The position numbers and the translations under genes are program-made. From NCBI RefSeq assembly GCF_001422045.1, contig NZ_LMLW01000008.1:314501-378500 (forward strand): a DNA stretch of 64,000 nt, read 5' to 3'. The stretch is from Sphingomonas sp. Leaf242. Its GTDB lineage: Bacteria > Pseudomonadota > Alphaproteobacteria > Sphingomonadales > Sphingomonadaceae. Position 1 is the stretch's first letter; each line of letters begins with the position of its first letter. Shown piece after piece: positions 34,474 to 42,520 of the stretch. Below the pieces are notes generated by a model. That model saw only the letters and a list, made by a program, of their open reading frames with translations, did not search any database and was not told the origin of the DNA.

Positions 34474-36660
34474 ATGATCAACAGGCGCAGCATACTCGTC
34501 GGCGGCGGCGCGGGGATCGGGCTCGTCGTCGCCTGGAGCCTCTGGCCACGAACATACGCCCCAAACCTCGTCGCCAACCCCGGCGAAACCCCGTTCGGTG
34601 CGTGGCTCAAGATCGGCACCGACGGGCACGTCACCGTCGCCGTCCCGCAAGTCGAGCACGGCCAGGGCGTCTACACGTCCCTCCCCCAGATCGTCGCAGA
34701 CGAACTAGGCGCGGACTGGCGCACGATCGGCGTCGAGCCCGCCCCGCTCAACCCGCTCTATGCCAACCCGATCGGCATGCACGACTTGCTCGAAGGCCTG
34801 TTCGACCGCCTCCCAGCCGGCACCCCACAACTACCGATGTTGACCGGAGGATCGAGCTCGATCCGGATGTTCGAGCAAGCCTGTCGCGAGGCCGGCGCAG
34901 GCGCCCGCGCGCTGCTCTGCATGGCGGCCGCCAAACGCTGGGACGCCGACTGGACCCAGGTCAACGTCGACGCCGGCTTCTGCACCTACCAAACCAAGCG
35001 CATCCGCTTCGCTGAACTCGCCGAAGAGGCCGCCAAGTTCACCCTACCCGATCCCCTCCCGCTCGGCATCCAGGGTGCAGGCAAGCTGGTCGGCAAATCC
35101 GTCCCCCGCCTCGACACCCCCTCGAAAGTCGACGGCTCGGCCAATTTCGCAGGCGACGTCCGCCTCGCCGACATGGTCCATGCCGCAATCCGCCAAGGCC
35201 CCGTCGGCGGTCGCCTGACTAGGATCGACCGCGCCGCCGCCGACCGCATCCGCGGCGTGCTGTCGGTGGTCGAGAACCCGCGCTGGGTGGCGGCCATCGC
35301 GACGACAGGGTGGGCCGCACAAAAGGCGCTCGACGCGCTCGCGCCGCGGTTCGAGAACGACGCCCCGCTCCCCGATACCAGCTCGATCGACGCGGCCCTC
35401 GACGCCGCGTTCGCCCATTCCGGCACGCAGATGGCATCGACAGGCGACGTCGCCGCGACGTTCCAAGGCGCCAAGCTCGTCACCGCGACCTATCGCGCGG
35501 GTCTCGGCCTGCACGCAGCGATCGAGACACGCAGCGCGACCGCGTCCTTCTCCAACGGCCGGCTCGAACTGTGGCTGGCGACCCAAGCGCCGGGACTTGC
35601 GCGGTCGGCAGCGGCGCGCGCGGCGGATCTCAGCGAGGATGCCGTCGTCGTCCATCCGATGCTGGTCGGCGGATCGTTCGGCGGCGCGCTCGAACACGAC
35701 GTCGTCGAACAGGCCGCGGTGCTGGCGGTAAAGCTCCGCCGCCCGGTCAGCCTCGTCTGGTCGCGCGGCGAGGAGTCTCTCCACAATCGCTATCGCCCAC
35801 CCGCAATCGCGAAGATGGCCGCACGGCTCGCCCCCAACGGCGCGATCATGGGCTGGTCCGCCAACATAGCCGCGCCCTCCACGGGTGCCGCAATGGCACG
35901 CCGGATGATGCCGGGGCTCGCGACGGAAGCCGCGCTGATCGGCGTCAAAGGCGATCGCTACGCCGTCGCGGGCGCGGCGCCCGTCTATCGCATCCCTGCC
36001 TACGCGATCGAGCATCACCCGGCGGAGATCGGCATACCCACCGGCCACCTCCGCGGCGGCGCCCATGGCTACACCGCGTTCTTCACCGAATGCTTTCTCG
36101 ACGAGCTTGCCCGCACCGCTCAGTCCGAACCAATGTCGTTCCGGATCGCCATGCTCGGCGGCGAACCGCGACTCGCGCGCTGCCTGTCGACTGCGGCGGC
36201 GCTCGGCGGATGGGACGGCGGCGTCGCCGGTAGCGGCCAGGGAATCGCGTGCCACGCGTTCCGCGGCAGCTACATCGCCGTCATGGCAGAGGCGCATATC
36301 GGCGCGGACCAACGTCCGGTCGTCGACCGGCTCGTCGCCGCAGTCGATTGCGGCGCGCAGATCAACCCCGATATCGTCCGCCAGCAGATCGAGGGCGGGC
36401 TGATCTTCGGCATGGCCGCCGCGCTCGGCGCATCGACCGGTTTCACCCGCGGCCTGGCCGACGCGCGCGGGTTCGACACGATCGCCCTGCCCCGCCTCGC
36501 CGACACGCCCGATATCACCGTCGAGGTCATCCGCAGCGAGGAAGCCCCCGGCGGCGTCGGCGAACTCGGCGTCCCCGCGGTCGCACCGGCGATCGCCAAC
36601 GCGCTCTATGCGTCAACGGGCTTCCGCATCCGCAATTTGCCTTTAAGACCAGCGCCATGA
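34474..36660 (+). CDS. IorB-like molybdopterin-binding subunit of a xanthine dehydrogenase-family hydroxylase
   Basis: This 728-residue protein matches the large subunit of isoquinoline 1-oxidoreductase/aldehyde oxidoreductases. It has an N-terminal Tat-like signal (NRRSILVGGGAGIGLVVAWS). WLKIGTDGHVTVAVPQVEHG and QGVYTSLPQIVADEL, GKLVGKSVPRLDTPSKVDGS, MLVGGSFGGALEHDVVEQAA, and GHLRGGAHGYTAFFTECFLD are typical of cofactor contacts. The end VGELGVPAVAPAIANALY carries the catalytic-Glu region GELG. No [2Fe-2S] small subunit gene (IorA/CoxS type) lies beside it. It overlaps hemH by four bases. Confidence 0.87.
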   Translation: MINRRSILVGGGAGIGLVVAWSLWPRTYAPNLVANPGETPFGAWLKIGTDGHVTVAVPQVEHGQGVYTSLPQIVADELGADWRTIGVEPAPLNPLYANPIGMHDLLEGLFDRLPAGTPQLPMLTGGSSSIRMFEQACREAGAGARALLCMAAAKRWDADWTQVNVDAGFCTYQTKRIRFAELAEEAAKFTLPDPLPLGIQGAGKLVGKSVPRLDTPSKVDGSANFAGDVRLADMVHAAIRQGPVGGRLTRIDRAAADRIRGVLSVVENPRWVAAIATTGWAAQKALDALAPRFENDAPLPDTSSIDAALDAAFAHSGTQMASTGDVAATFQGAKLVTATYRAGLGLHAAIETRSATASFSNGRLELWLATQAPGLARSAAARAADLSEDAVVVHPMLVGGSFGGALEHDVVEQAAVLAVKLRRPVSLVWSRGEESLHNRYRPPAIAKMAARLAPNGAIMGWSANIAAPSTGAAMARRMMPGLATEAALIGVKGDRYAVAGAAPVYRIPAYAIEHHPAEIGIPTGHLRGGAHGYTAFFTECFLDELARTAQSEPMSFRIAMLGGEPRLARCLSTAAALGGWDGGVAGSGQGIACHAFRGSYIAVMAEAHIGADQRPVVDRLVAAVDCGAQINPDIVRQQIEGGLIFGMAAALGASTGFTRGLADARGFDTIALPRLADTPDITVEVIRSEEAPGGVGELGVPAVAPAIANALYASTGFRIRNLPLRPAP

Positions 36661-37664
36661 CCCTGCCCCCCGATCACCCCCCGATTCCGAAACCAAAGAT
36701 CGGCGTGTTGCTGATGAACCTCGGCACGCCCGATGGCCCCGATGCGAAATCGGTGAAGCGCTATCTCGGCGAGTTCCTGTCCGATTCGCGCGTCGTCGAG
36801 ATCCCGCAGATCGCGTGGCAGCCGATCCTGCGCGGCATCATCCTCAACACCCGCCCGAAAAAGTCCGCGCACGCCTATTCGCAGGTCTGGCGCGAGGATG
36901 GCTCGCCGCTCGCCGCGATCACGCGGTTGCAGGCCGCCGCGCTGAAGGATGCGTTCGGGCCGGACGTGCTGGTCGACTGGGCGATGCGCTACGGCAATCC
37001 GTCGATCTCGGACCGGCTGACCGCGATGAAGGCGGCGGGCTGCGAACGCATCCTGCTCGCGCCGCTCTACCCGCAATATTGCGCAGCAACGACCGCGACC
37101 GCGAACGACAAGGCGTTCAAGCATCTCGCCGGTCTGCGCTGGCAGCCGGCAATCCGCACGCTGCCGCCTTACTATGACGACACGCTCTATATCGACGCGC
37201 TGAAGGACTCGCTCGAAGAGGGACTCTCCGCGCTCGACTTCACGCCGGACGCAATCGTGGCCAGCTTCCACGGCATGCCGAAGCGGACGTTGCAGCAGGG
37301 CGATCCGTATCACTGCCACTGCCAGAAGACCGCGCGGTTGCTCGGCGAGCGGATGGGGCGCGAGCTGACGATCGCGTTCCAGTCGCGGTTCGGGCCGCAG
37401 AAGTGGCTGGGGCCGGCGACCGACGAGACGCTCGTCGCGCTCGCCAAGGCAGGCAAGACCAAGGTGGCGATCTTCGCGCCGGGCTTCTCCGCCGATTGCC
37501 TGGAGACGCTGGAGGAGCTGTCGATCCGCGGGCGCGAGAGCTTCGAAGAGGCTGGCGGGACGCACTTCGCGTATCTGCCATGCCTCAACGACAGCCCGGT
37601 CGGCGTGGAAATGTTGCGCAGCATTTTGGCGCGCGAGCTTGAAGGATGGGTGCGGGCTGGCTAG
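36657..37664 (+). CDS. hemH: Ferrochelatase
   Basis: HemH inserts Fe2+ into protoporphyrin IX, the last step of heme synthesis. The 335-residue protein shows VLLMNLGTPDGPDAKSVKRY, MRYGNPSISDRL, LLAPLYPQYCAATTATAND, the metal-ligand His in VASFHGMPKRTLQQGDPYH, QSRFGPQKWLGPATDETL and FAPGFSADCLETLEE. The CHC residues in DPYHCHCQKTARLL are usual in alphaproteobacterial ferrochelatases. ATG 36657 overlaps the previous stop (ATGA), so it is co-transcribed with the hydroxylase gene. Confidence 0.96.
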   Translation: MTLPPDHPPIPKPKIGVLLMNLGTPDGPDAKSVKRYLGEFLSDSRVVEIPQIAWQPILRGIILNTRPKKSAHAYSQVWREDGSPLAAITRLQAAALKDAFGPDVLVDWAMRYGNPSISDRLTAMKAAGCERILLAPLYPQYCAATTATANDKAFKHLAGLRWQPAIRTLPPYYDDTLYIDALKDSLEEGLSALDFTPDAIVASFHGMPKRTLQQGDPYHCHCQKTARLLGERMGRELTIAFQSRFGPQKWLGPATDETLVALAKAGKTKVAIFAPGFSADCLETLEELSIRGRESFEEAGGTHFAYLPCLNDSPVGVEMLRSILARELEGWVRAG

Positions 37665-37694
37665 CCTTCGGCAAAACACTGAGGAGAGAGACTG

Positions 37695-38417
37695 ATGGCA
37701 CGCGTCGCAATTGTAACCGGTGGTACGCGCGGAATCGGCGAAGCGATCAGTCTCGCATTGCAGGACATGGGCCTGACCGTCGCGGCCACCTATGCCGGCA
37801 ACGACACGCGCGCGAAGGAGTTCACCGAGCGCACGGGTATTGCGGCCTACAAGTGGGACGTCGCCGATTATGACGCGTGCCAAGCGGGCTGTGCGCAGGT
37901 CGCCGCCGATCTGGGCGATGTCGATATCGTCGTGAACAATGCCGGCATCACCCGCGACGGCACCATCCTGAAGATGACCTACCAGGATTGGAAAGAGGTG
38001 ATGGACACCAATCTTGGCGGTTGTTTCAACATGGCCAAGGCCGTCTTCCCCGGCATGCGGACGCGCAAATGGGGGCGGATCGTCAACATCGGCTCGATCA
38101 ATGGGCAGGCCGGGCAGTACGGCCAGGTGAACTATGCTGCGGCCAAGTCGGGCATTCACGGGTTCACGAAAGCCTTGGCCCAGGAAGGCGCGCGTGCGGG
38201 CGTGACGGTCAATGCGATCGCGCCGGGGTATATCGATACGGACATGGTCGCGGCGGTGCCGGCCGACGTGCTGGAGAAGATCGTTGCGAAAATCCCGGTC
38301 GGGCGCCTTGGCCAGGCTACCGAGATCGCGCGCGGCGTAGCGTTTCTGTGCTCGGAGGAGGGCGGGTTCGTTACCGGGTCTACGCTGAGCATCAATGGCG
38401 GGCAGCACATGTACTGA
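37695..38417 (+). CDS. phbB: Acetoacetyl-CoA reductase (NADPH)
   Basis: This 240-residue SDR reduces acetoacetyl-CoA to (R)-3-hydroxybutyryl-CoA for polyhydroxybutyrate. It has the cofactor loop VTGGTRGIGEAISLAL, NNAGITRDGTILKMTYQDW, the catalytic Ser region VNIGSINGQAGQYGQ and YAAAKSGIHGFTKALAQEGA. This wording is characteristic of PhaB/PhbB rather than FabG. The gene stands 30 bases after hemH and 4 kb away from phaC. No phaA thiolase lies in the window. Confidence 0.93.
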   Translation: MARVAIVTGGTRGIGEAISLALQDMGLTVAATYAGNDTRAKEFTERTGIAAYKWDVADYDACQAGCAQVAADLGDVDIVVNNAGITRDGTILKMTYQDWKEVMDTNLGGCFNMAKAVFPGMRTRKWGRIVNIGSINGQAGQYGQVNYAAAKSGIHGFTKALAQEGARAGVTVNAIAPGYIDTDMVAAVPADVLEKIVAKIPVGRLGQATEIARGVAFLCSEEGGFVTGSTLSINGGQHMY

Positions 38418-38537
38418 CGGGCGCAGGCGCGGCAACGTCCGCGCCGATGCCAGCAAGCGGAGCGAGCGGGAAGCGCCCGGCACGGCCGGCGGGTCGGCTA
38501 GGCCGAACCCGTCCGACGGCGGCTTTGCCGGCGGCGC
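38418..38537 (+). repeat. Family G structured element, copy 2 (immediately after phbB)
   Basis: The element begins right after the phbB stop. It shares with 26662-26766 the ordered blocks GGCAACG, AGCGAGCGGGAAGCG, CCGGCACGGCCGGCGGG and CCGACGGCGGCTTTGCCGGC. These can fold into several short hairpins. Both copies follow a plus-strand gene directly. Confidence 0.75.
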
Positions 38538-38575
38538 TGATTAGATGTCTACCGGATTACCGAGGACGGTCTTGC

Positions 38576-38611
38576 TTGATCCTGGGCCCCCGCCTTCGCG
38601 GGGGAACGAGT
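38576..38611. repeat. Family E single-arm remnant
   Basis: The sequence GGGCCCCCGCCTTCGCGGGG with GAACGAG matches one arm of the element at 16551. The second arm is absent, so this looks like a decayed copy. Confidence 0.5.
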
Positions 38612-38681
38612 AGCGCTGCTTACACCGAACGCCACAGCGTCCGCGGCGAGCAAGGAAGCCAACGAAGCGCTCGGCAACCTA

Positions 38682-38783
38682 CTCCCTCTCCCCTCCGGGG
38701 AGAGGGTGGGGGTGAGGGGAGTTCCAGGCGCAGCATTGCTTGGCTGCCCCTCACCCAACCCTCTCCCCAGAGGGGAGAGGGCT
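38682..38783. repeat. Family D palindromic element, copy 4
   Basis: The arms are CCCTCTCCCCTCCGGGGAGA followed by GGGTGGGGGTGAGGGG, and CCCCTCACCCAACCCTCTCC followed by CCAGAGGGGAGAGGG. It lies between the convergent genes phbB and murA. With family G and the E remnant it explains most of the 395-base gap. Confidence 0.85.
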
Positions 38784-38812
38784 ACCCCGGCTCAAACTAG
38801 GACACCAAGCCC

Positions 38813-40096
38813 TCACCCGTCGCTAGCGCGCTCGATATCCGCACCAACCGCGCTCAGCTTCTCCTCCAACCGCTCATACCCACGGTCGAGGTGATACACC
38901 CGGCCCACAGACGTCTCACCGTCCGCCGCCAACCCCGCCAAGATCAAGCTCATCGAAGCCCGCAGGTCGGTCGCCATAACCTGCGCGCCGACCAGCTTGT
39001 CGACGCCGCGGACCATCGCGGTGCGGCCGTGGACCTGAATGTCCGCACCCATCCGTGCCAGTTCGGGCACGTGCATGTAGCGATTTTCGAAGATCGTTTC
39101 GGTCAGCATGCTGGCGCCGTCGGCCATGCAAAGCATTGCCATAAATTGGGCCTGCATGTCGGTGGCGAAACCGGGGTACGGCGCGGTCGAGAGGGTCAGG
39201 GGTTGCAGTTTGCCGTCCGACGCGACGCGCACGCCGTCCTTGGTCGGCGTCACCGACACGCCCGCCTCGACCAGCGCATCGATCGTCGCGCCCATGTCCG
39301 GGATCGACACGCTGACCAGTTCCAGTTCGCCGCCGGTAATCGCCGCCGCGCACGCGTAACTGCCCGCCTCGATCCGGTCGGGCATCACCGCATAGGTCGC
39401 GCCGTGCAGCCGGTCGCGGCCTTCGATCGTCAGCGTCTCGGTGCCGATCCCGTCGATCGACGCGCCCATCGCGACCAGGCAGTTGCAGAGGTCGACGATC
39501 TCCGGCTCACGCGCGGCGTTCTCGATCACCGAGGTCCCCTTGGCGAGCACCGCCGCCATCACGACGTTCTCGGTCGCGCCGACCGAGACGATCGGGAAGC
39601 GGAAGCGTCCGCCCGGCAGGCGCCCCCCCGGCGCGATCGCCTTCACATAGCCCGCGGCCATCTCAAGTTCGGCACCGATTGCCTCAAGTGCGCGCAGATG
39701 AAGATCGATCGGCCGATTACCGATCGCGCAGCCACCCGGCAGCGACACCGTCGCCTCGCCGCCCCGCCCGAGCAACGGCCCGAGCACCAGAATCGACGCA
39801 CGCATCTTTCGCACGATATCGTATGGCGCTTCGGTCGAGGTCAGATTGCCCGCGCGGATCGTCATCACCCGGCCGAAGTCCTCCGGCCGCGTCCCCTGGA
39901 TCGCGGTCGACGCGCCTAACTGGTTGAGAAGATGTCCGAACCCGTCGACATCCGCCAGCCGCGGCAGATTGCGGAGCGTCAGCGGCTCTTCTGTCAGCAG
40001 CGCGCACGGCATCAGCGTGAGCGCGGCGTTCTTCGCGCCGGAGATGGGCAGGCGCCCGGACAGGCGATTGCCGCCGCGAATGAGAATACGGTCCAT
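38813..40096 (-). CDS. murA: UDP-N-acetylglucosamine 1-carboxyvinyltransferase
   Basis: MurA adds enolpyruvate from PEP to UDP-GlcNAc, the first committed step of peptidoglycan synthesis. At 427 residues it begins [20 protein letters not shown] with [14 protein letters not shown] (catalytic Lys). The loop [16 protein letters not shown] carries the catalytic, fosfomycin-sensitive cysteine. [36 protein letters not shown] and [17 protein letters not shown] match the family. It is divergent from the Crp/Fnr gene. Confidence 0.97.
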   Translation of the reverse strand: MDRILIRGGNRLSGRLPISGAKNAALTLMPCALLTEEPLTLRNLPRLADVDGFGHLLNQLGASTAIQGTRPEDFGRVMTIRAGNLTSTEAPYDIVRKMRASILVLGPLLGRGGEATVSLPGGCAIGNRPIDLHLRALEAIGAELEMAAGYVKAIAPGGRLPGGRFRFPIVSVGATENVVMAAVLAKGTSVIENAAREPEIVDLCNCLVAMGASIDGIGTETLTIEGRDRLHGATYAVMPDRIEAGSYACAAAITGGELELVSVSIPDMGATIDALVEAGVSVTPTKDGVRVASDGKLQPLTLSTAPYPGFATDMQAQFMAMLCMADGASMLTETIFENRYMHVPELARMGADIQVHGRTAMVRGVDKLVGAQVMATDLRASMSLILAGLAADGETSVGRVYHLDRGYERLEEKLSAVGADIERASDG

Positions 40097-40295
40097 CCCG
40101 GGTGTCTATCGCGGCTGGCGTTCTGCGCAAGGGCCGCGCATCGATCGGGCGACGGGCGGATGCTGCCCAGGGGTCAAGTCCCGCGTTGGGACCGCCCCCT
40201 GCTTCCGTAGCGCTAACACCCCCGCTTGATCGACTTTAATGCGCGGAAATCCTAGCTTTGCTCTGTGGTTCTCGAACATTGGGGACCATTACAGA

Positions 40296-41030
40296 GTGCC
40301 GGACAGCTGCTTCGCCGACCGCGTCGGCGATCTCATCGACCTGTCGATGAACGAGAAGGCTGCGTTAGCGCGGTTGGAGGAGCGCCCGCGAGACTTGCGT
40401 CGCGGTGCCGTCCTCGTGCGCGAAAATGATCCGCAGGCCGAACTCTTCATCCTGCAGCGCGGCATGGCGATGAGCTATGTGCTGCTCGATGACGGCAGCC
40501 GCCAGATTCTGCGCTTCCTCTATGCCGGTGACATGCTGGCGGTCTCGGCGCTGGTGTACCGCGACTCCCCCGAGACGGTGGTCGCGCTGACCGACTGCAC
40601 GGTGTGTTCGTTCGATCGTTCGGCGATGACCGGGCTCGTCACCGATCACCCGCGGCTGTCGGCGCTGATCATGGTGATGAACCAGATGGAGAAGGTCGCG
40701 CTGACCGACCGTCTCGCCGCACTCGGTCGCACCTCGGCCAAGGCGCGGATCGCGGCGTTGCTGCTCGAGATGCGCAACCGGATGCGGATGCGCGACCGCG
40801 CGATGGGCGACAGCTTCACGCTCGGTCTGACGCAGGAGGAGATCGGCGACGCCACCGGCCTCACCGCGGTCCACGTCAACCGGATGCTGCGGCAGTTGGA
40901 AGAAGACGGGCTGATCCGTCGCGAGACGGGCCGAGTTACGCTGCTCAACGAGGTGCAACTCGCGCAGGCGGCGAATTACATCGACCGGTTCGACGGGCTG
41001 GACCTGCGCTGGTTGCCACCGGCGCGGTAA
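40296..41030 (+). CDS. Crp/Fnr-family transcriptional regulator
   Basis: This 244-residue regulator has a cyclic-nucleotide-binding-like beta roll (ERPRDLRRGAVLVREND, LYAGDMLAVSALVYRDSP) and a dimerisation helix. A C-terminal winged helix-turn-helix (LTQEEIGDATGLTAVHVNRM, LRQLEEDGLIRRETGRV) follows. The iron-sulfur cysteine set of FNR is absent (only a DCTVC pair in the core), so it is not an oxygen-sensing Fnr. The effector is unknown. GTG 40296 has GGGGA 10 bases upstream. ATG 40239 would add 19 residues. Confidence 0.88.
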   Translation: MPDSCFADRVGDLIDLSMNEKAALARLEERPRDLRRGAVLVRENDPQAELFILQRGMAMSYVLLDDGSRQILRFLYAGDMLAVSALVYRDSPETVVALTDCTVCSFDRSAMTGLVTDHPRLSALIMVMNQMEKVALTDRLAALGRTSAKARIAALLLEMRNRMRMRDRAMGDSFTLGLTQEEIGDATGLTAVHVNRMLRQLEEDGLIRRETGRVTLLNEVQLAQAANYIDRFDGLDLRWLPPAR

Positions 41031-41038
41031 CTTCTGCT

Positions 41039-41163
41039 GAAATCCCCGCCCGTCAGAGGGAGGTGGCTGGCCCTGCCAGATGGAGGAAGGGGACACGGAG
41101 CAGGGGTTTTCGCTTCCCCCTCCGTCATCTTCGGTACCACCTCCCCCTTGCGGGTGAGGATCA
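41039..41163. repeat. Degenerate family D-like palindrome
   Basis: The left part AAATCCCCGCCCGTCAGAGG followed by GAGGTGG is partly complementary to the right part ACCACCTCCCCCTTGCGGGT followed by GAGG. An inner pair CAGGGG/CCCCCT is also present. It separates convergent crp/fnr and clpS genes. Confidence 0.5.
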
Positions 41164-41190
41164 ACACGAAGTTTAGCTTAAAGTGTCAGC

Positions 41191-41529
41191 TCACGCCTTC
41201 TCGAGCGTGCACTGCAACGGATGCTGGTTCTGCTTGGCGAAATCCATTACCTGCGACACCTTCGTCTCCGCCACCTCATAGCTGAACGTGCCGCAGACCC
41301 CGACGCCCTTCTGATGAACGTGGAGCATCACGCGCGTCGCCGCTTCCATGTCCATCCGGAAGAAACGCTGGAGACAGAGCACGACGAACTCCATCGGCGT
41401 GTAGTCGTCGTTGAGCATCAGCACGCGGTACGGCGTCGGTTGTTTGGTCTTCGCGCGCGTCTTGGTCGCGATGCCGGCGCCGGTGCCGCCATTGCCATCC
41501 TCGCCACCATCGTCGCGGCGGTCGGCCAT
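41191..41529 (-). CDS. clpS: ATP-dependent Clp protease adaptor ClpS
   Basis: ClpS delivers N-degron substrates to ClpAP. The core (about residues 30-112) has [20 protein letters not shown] (N-end-rule pocket), [20 protein letters not shown] and the end [14 protein letters not shown]. The N-terminus before it is a flexible Gly/Asp-rich stretch. ATG 41529 is taken as the start. ATG 41559, 41577 and 41595 are also in frame with no decisive ribosome-binding site. No clpA lies in the window. Confidence 0.94.
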   Translation of the reverse strand: MADRRDDGGEDGNGGTGAGIATKTRAKTKQPTPYRVLMLNDDYTPMEFVVLCLQRFFRMDMEAATRVMLHVHQKGVGVCGTFSYEVAETKVSQVMDFAKQNQHPLQCTLEKA

Positions 41530-41722
41530 CTGCTCGCCCGTCCGCCGGGGAGTCGTCATTTCAGGGGTCAAAAGCATGCCGTCGAAATATGGCATGCCGG
41601 GGGGCAAGAGCAAGGGGGGGCACCCGCAAACCTTGCGCGAAATCCGCAACGCAAAAAGGGCGACCGTCGCGTGACGGCCGCCCCTTTCGTATCGCATCGC
41701 CCGAGGGCGGCGCGCTATCGGC

Positions 41723-42418
41723 TTATGCCGAGATCTTCATCTTGTCCGTCGCGACCGCAACGCGGTTCGAGATCGGCTGGGCGAACTCGCCAAACATCTT
41801 CAGCAGACGCTCGGTCGAGCGCGAGCCCTCGGCGATCATCGTGTCGAACGCGGTACGCGCGTAGTCGCCTTGGAGCTTCATGAACTCGGTCGGCGACTTG
41901 GCGGCGGCGAGCGTCTTGGCGGCTTCGGTCGCGCTCTCGAACGAGGTCTTGGCGTACTTGGCAGCTTCGTTGCCGAGCGCCTCGACGTTCTTCGCGGCGA
42001 TCTTCGACGATTCGACCAGCGCCTCGATGTTGCCCTTGCCGAATGCGGTCATGTCCTCAACCATCTTCGCCGACTTTTCCATCGCGCCCTTGGCCTGCTC
42101 ACTGAATTCGCTGGTAGTGGTGCCGCTGAACCCATTGGTGAACAGGGCCTTGGTCTTCTCGGTGATGCTCTGGATCGTGTCCATCGTGGCGTCCTTTGTG
42201 TCGCTAGCTGGGATCCCCGTTGGCGCGGTGGCCATAATCGGGGCGGGAGAGTCCGGTTGCGGCGATACAAAAGCAGCCGCGGGAGGTGTGTCGATCGCCG
42301 GCGTCTTGGCGACCGGCCTGGGTGCCGGTTGTGCCGGCTTGGCGACGGTCCGAGGAGCCTTCGCGGTGGCGACAGGCTTCGAACCGGCCTTAGCCGTCCG
42401 TTTCACGATATCCACCAT
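41723..42418 (-). CDS. Phasin-family polyhydroxyalkanoate granule protein
   Basis: This 231-residue protein has a phasin domain in its C-terminal half (about residues 105-225: [40 protein letters not shown]). The domain coats PHA granules and limits their size. It is preceded by an unusually long Ala/Pro/Lys-rich leader of about 90 residues ([20 protein letters not shown]). A shorter start at [15 protein letters not shown] is possible, but the leader frame is open with an ATG at 42418. The gene lies 102 bases downstream of phaC on the same strand and has a palindrome in its upstream region. Confidence 0.88.
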   Translation of the reverse strand: MVDIVKRTAKAGSKPVATAKAPRTVAKPAQPAPRPVAKTPAIDTPPAAAFVSPQPDSPAPIMATAPTGIPASDTKDATMDTIQSITEKTKALFTNGFSGTTTSEFSEQAKGAMEKSAKMVEDMTAFGKGNIEALVESSKIAAKNVEALGNEAAKYAKTSFESATEAAKTLAAAKSPTEFMKLQGDYARTAFDTMIAEGSRSTERLLKMFGEFAQPISNRVAVATDKMKISA

Positions 42419-42486
42419 CCACGCACCTCTCTTCGGAGTTATGTCGCGGCCCTTCTACACGATTCGCGGCGGCGCACAATGAATTT

Positions 42487-42497
42487 GTGCACTGCAC
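42487..42497. promoter_or_regulatory. Palindrome upstream of the phasin gene, possible PhaR operator
   Basis: GTGCACTGCAC is a perfect inverted repeat around one central base and contains TGC-N3-GCA. PhaR of Paracoccus and Rhodobacter recognises TGC/GCA-rich sites near phasin genes. It lies about 70 bases upstream of the phasin start and just after the phaC stop. The assignment is inference. Confidence 0.4.
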
Positions 42498-42520
42498 CAT
42501 GACGTAAACGTAAGGCATCG

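Noticed and set aside
40237..40260. An FNR/CRP half-site near the Crp/Fnr gene (TTGATCGACTTTAATG)
   Set aside because: It lacks the second half of TTGAT-N4-ATCAA and is better read as chance.
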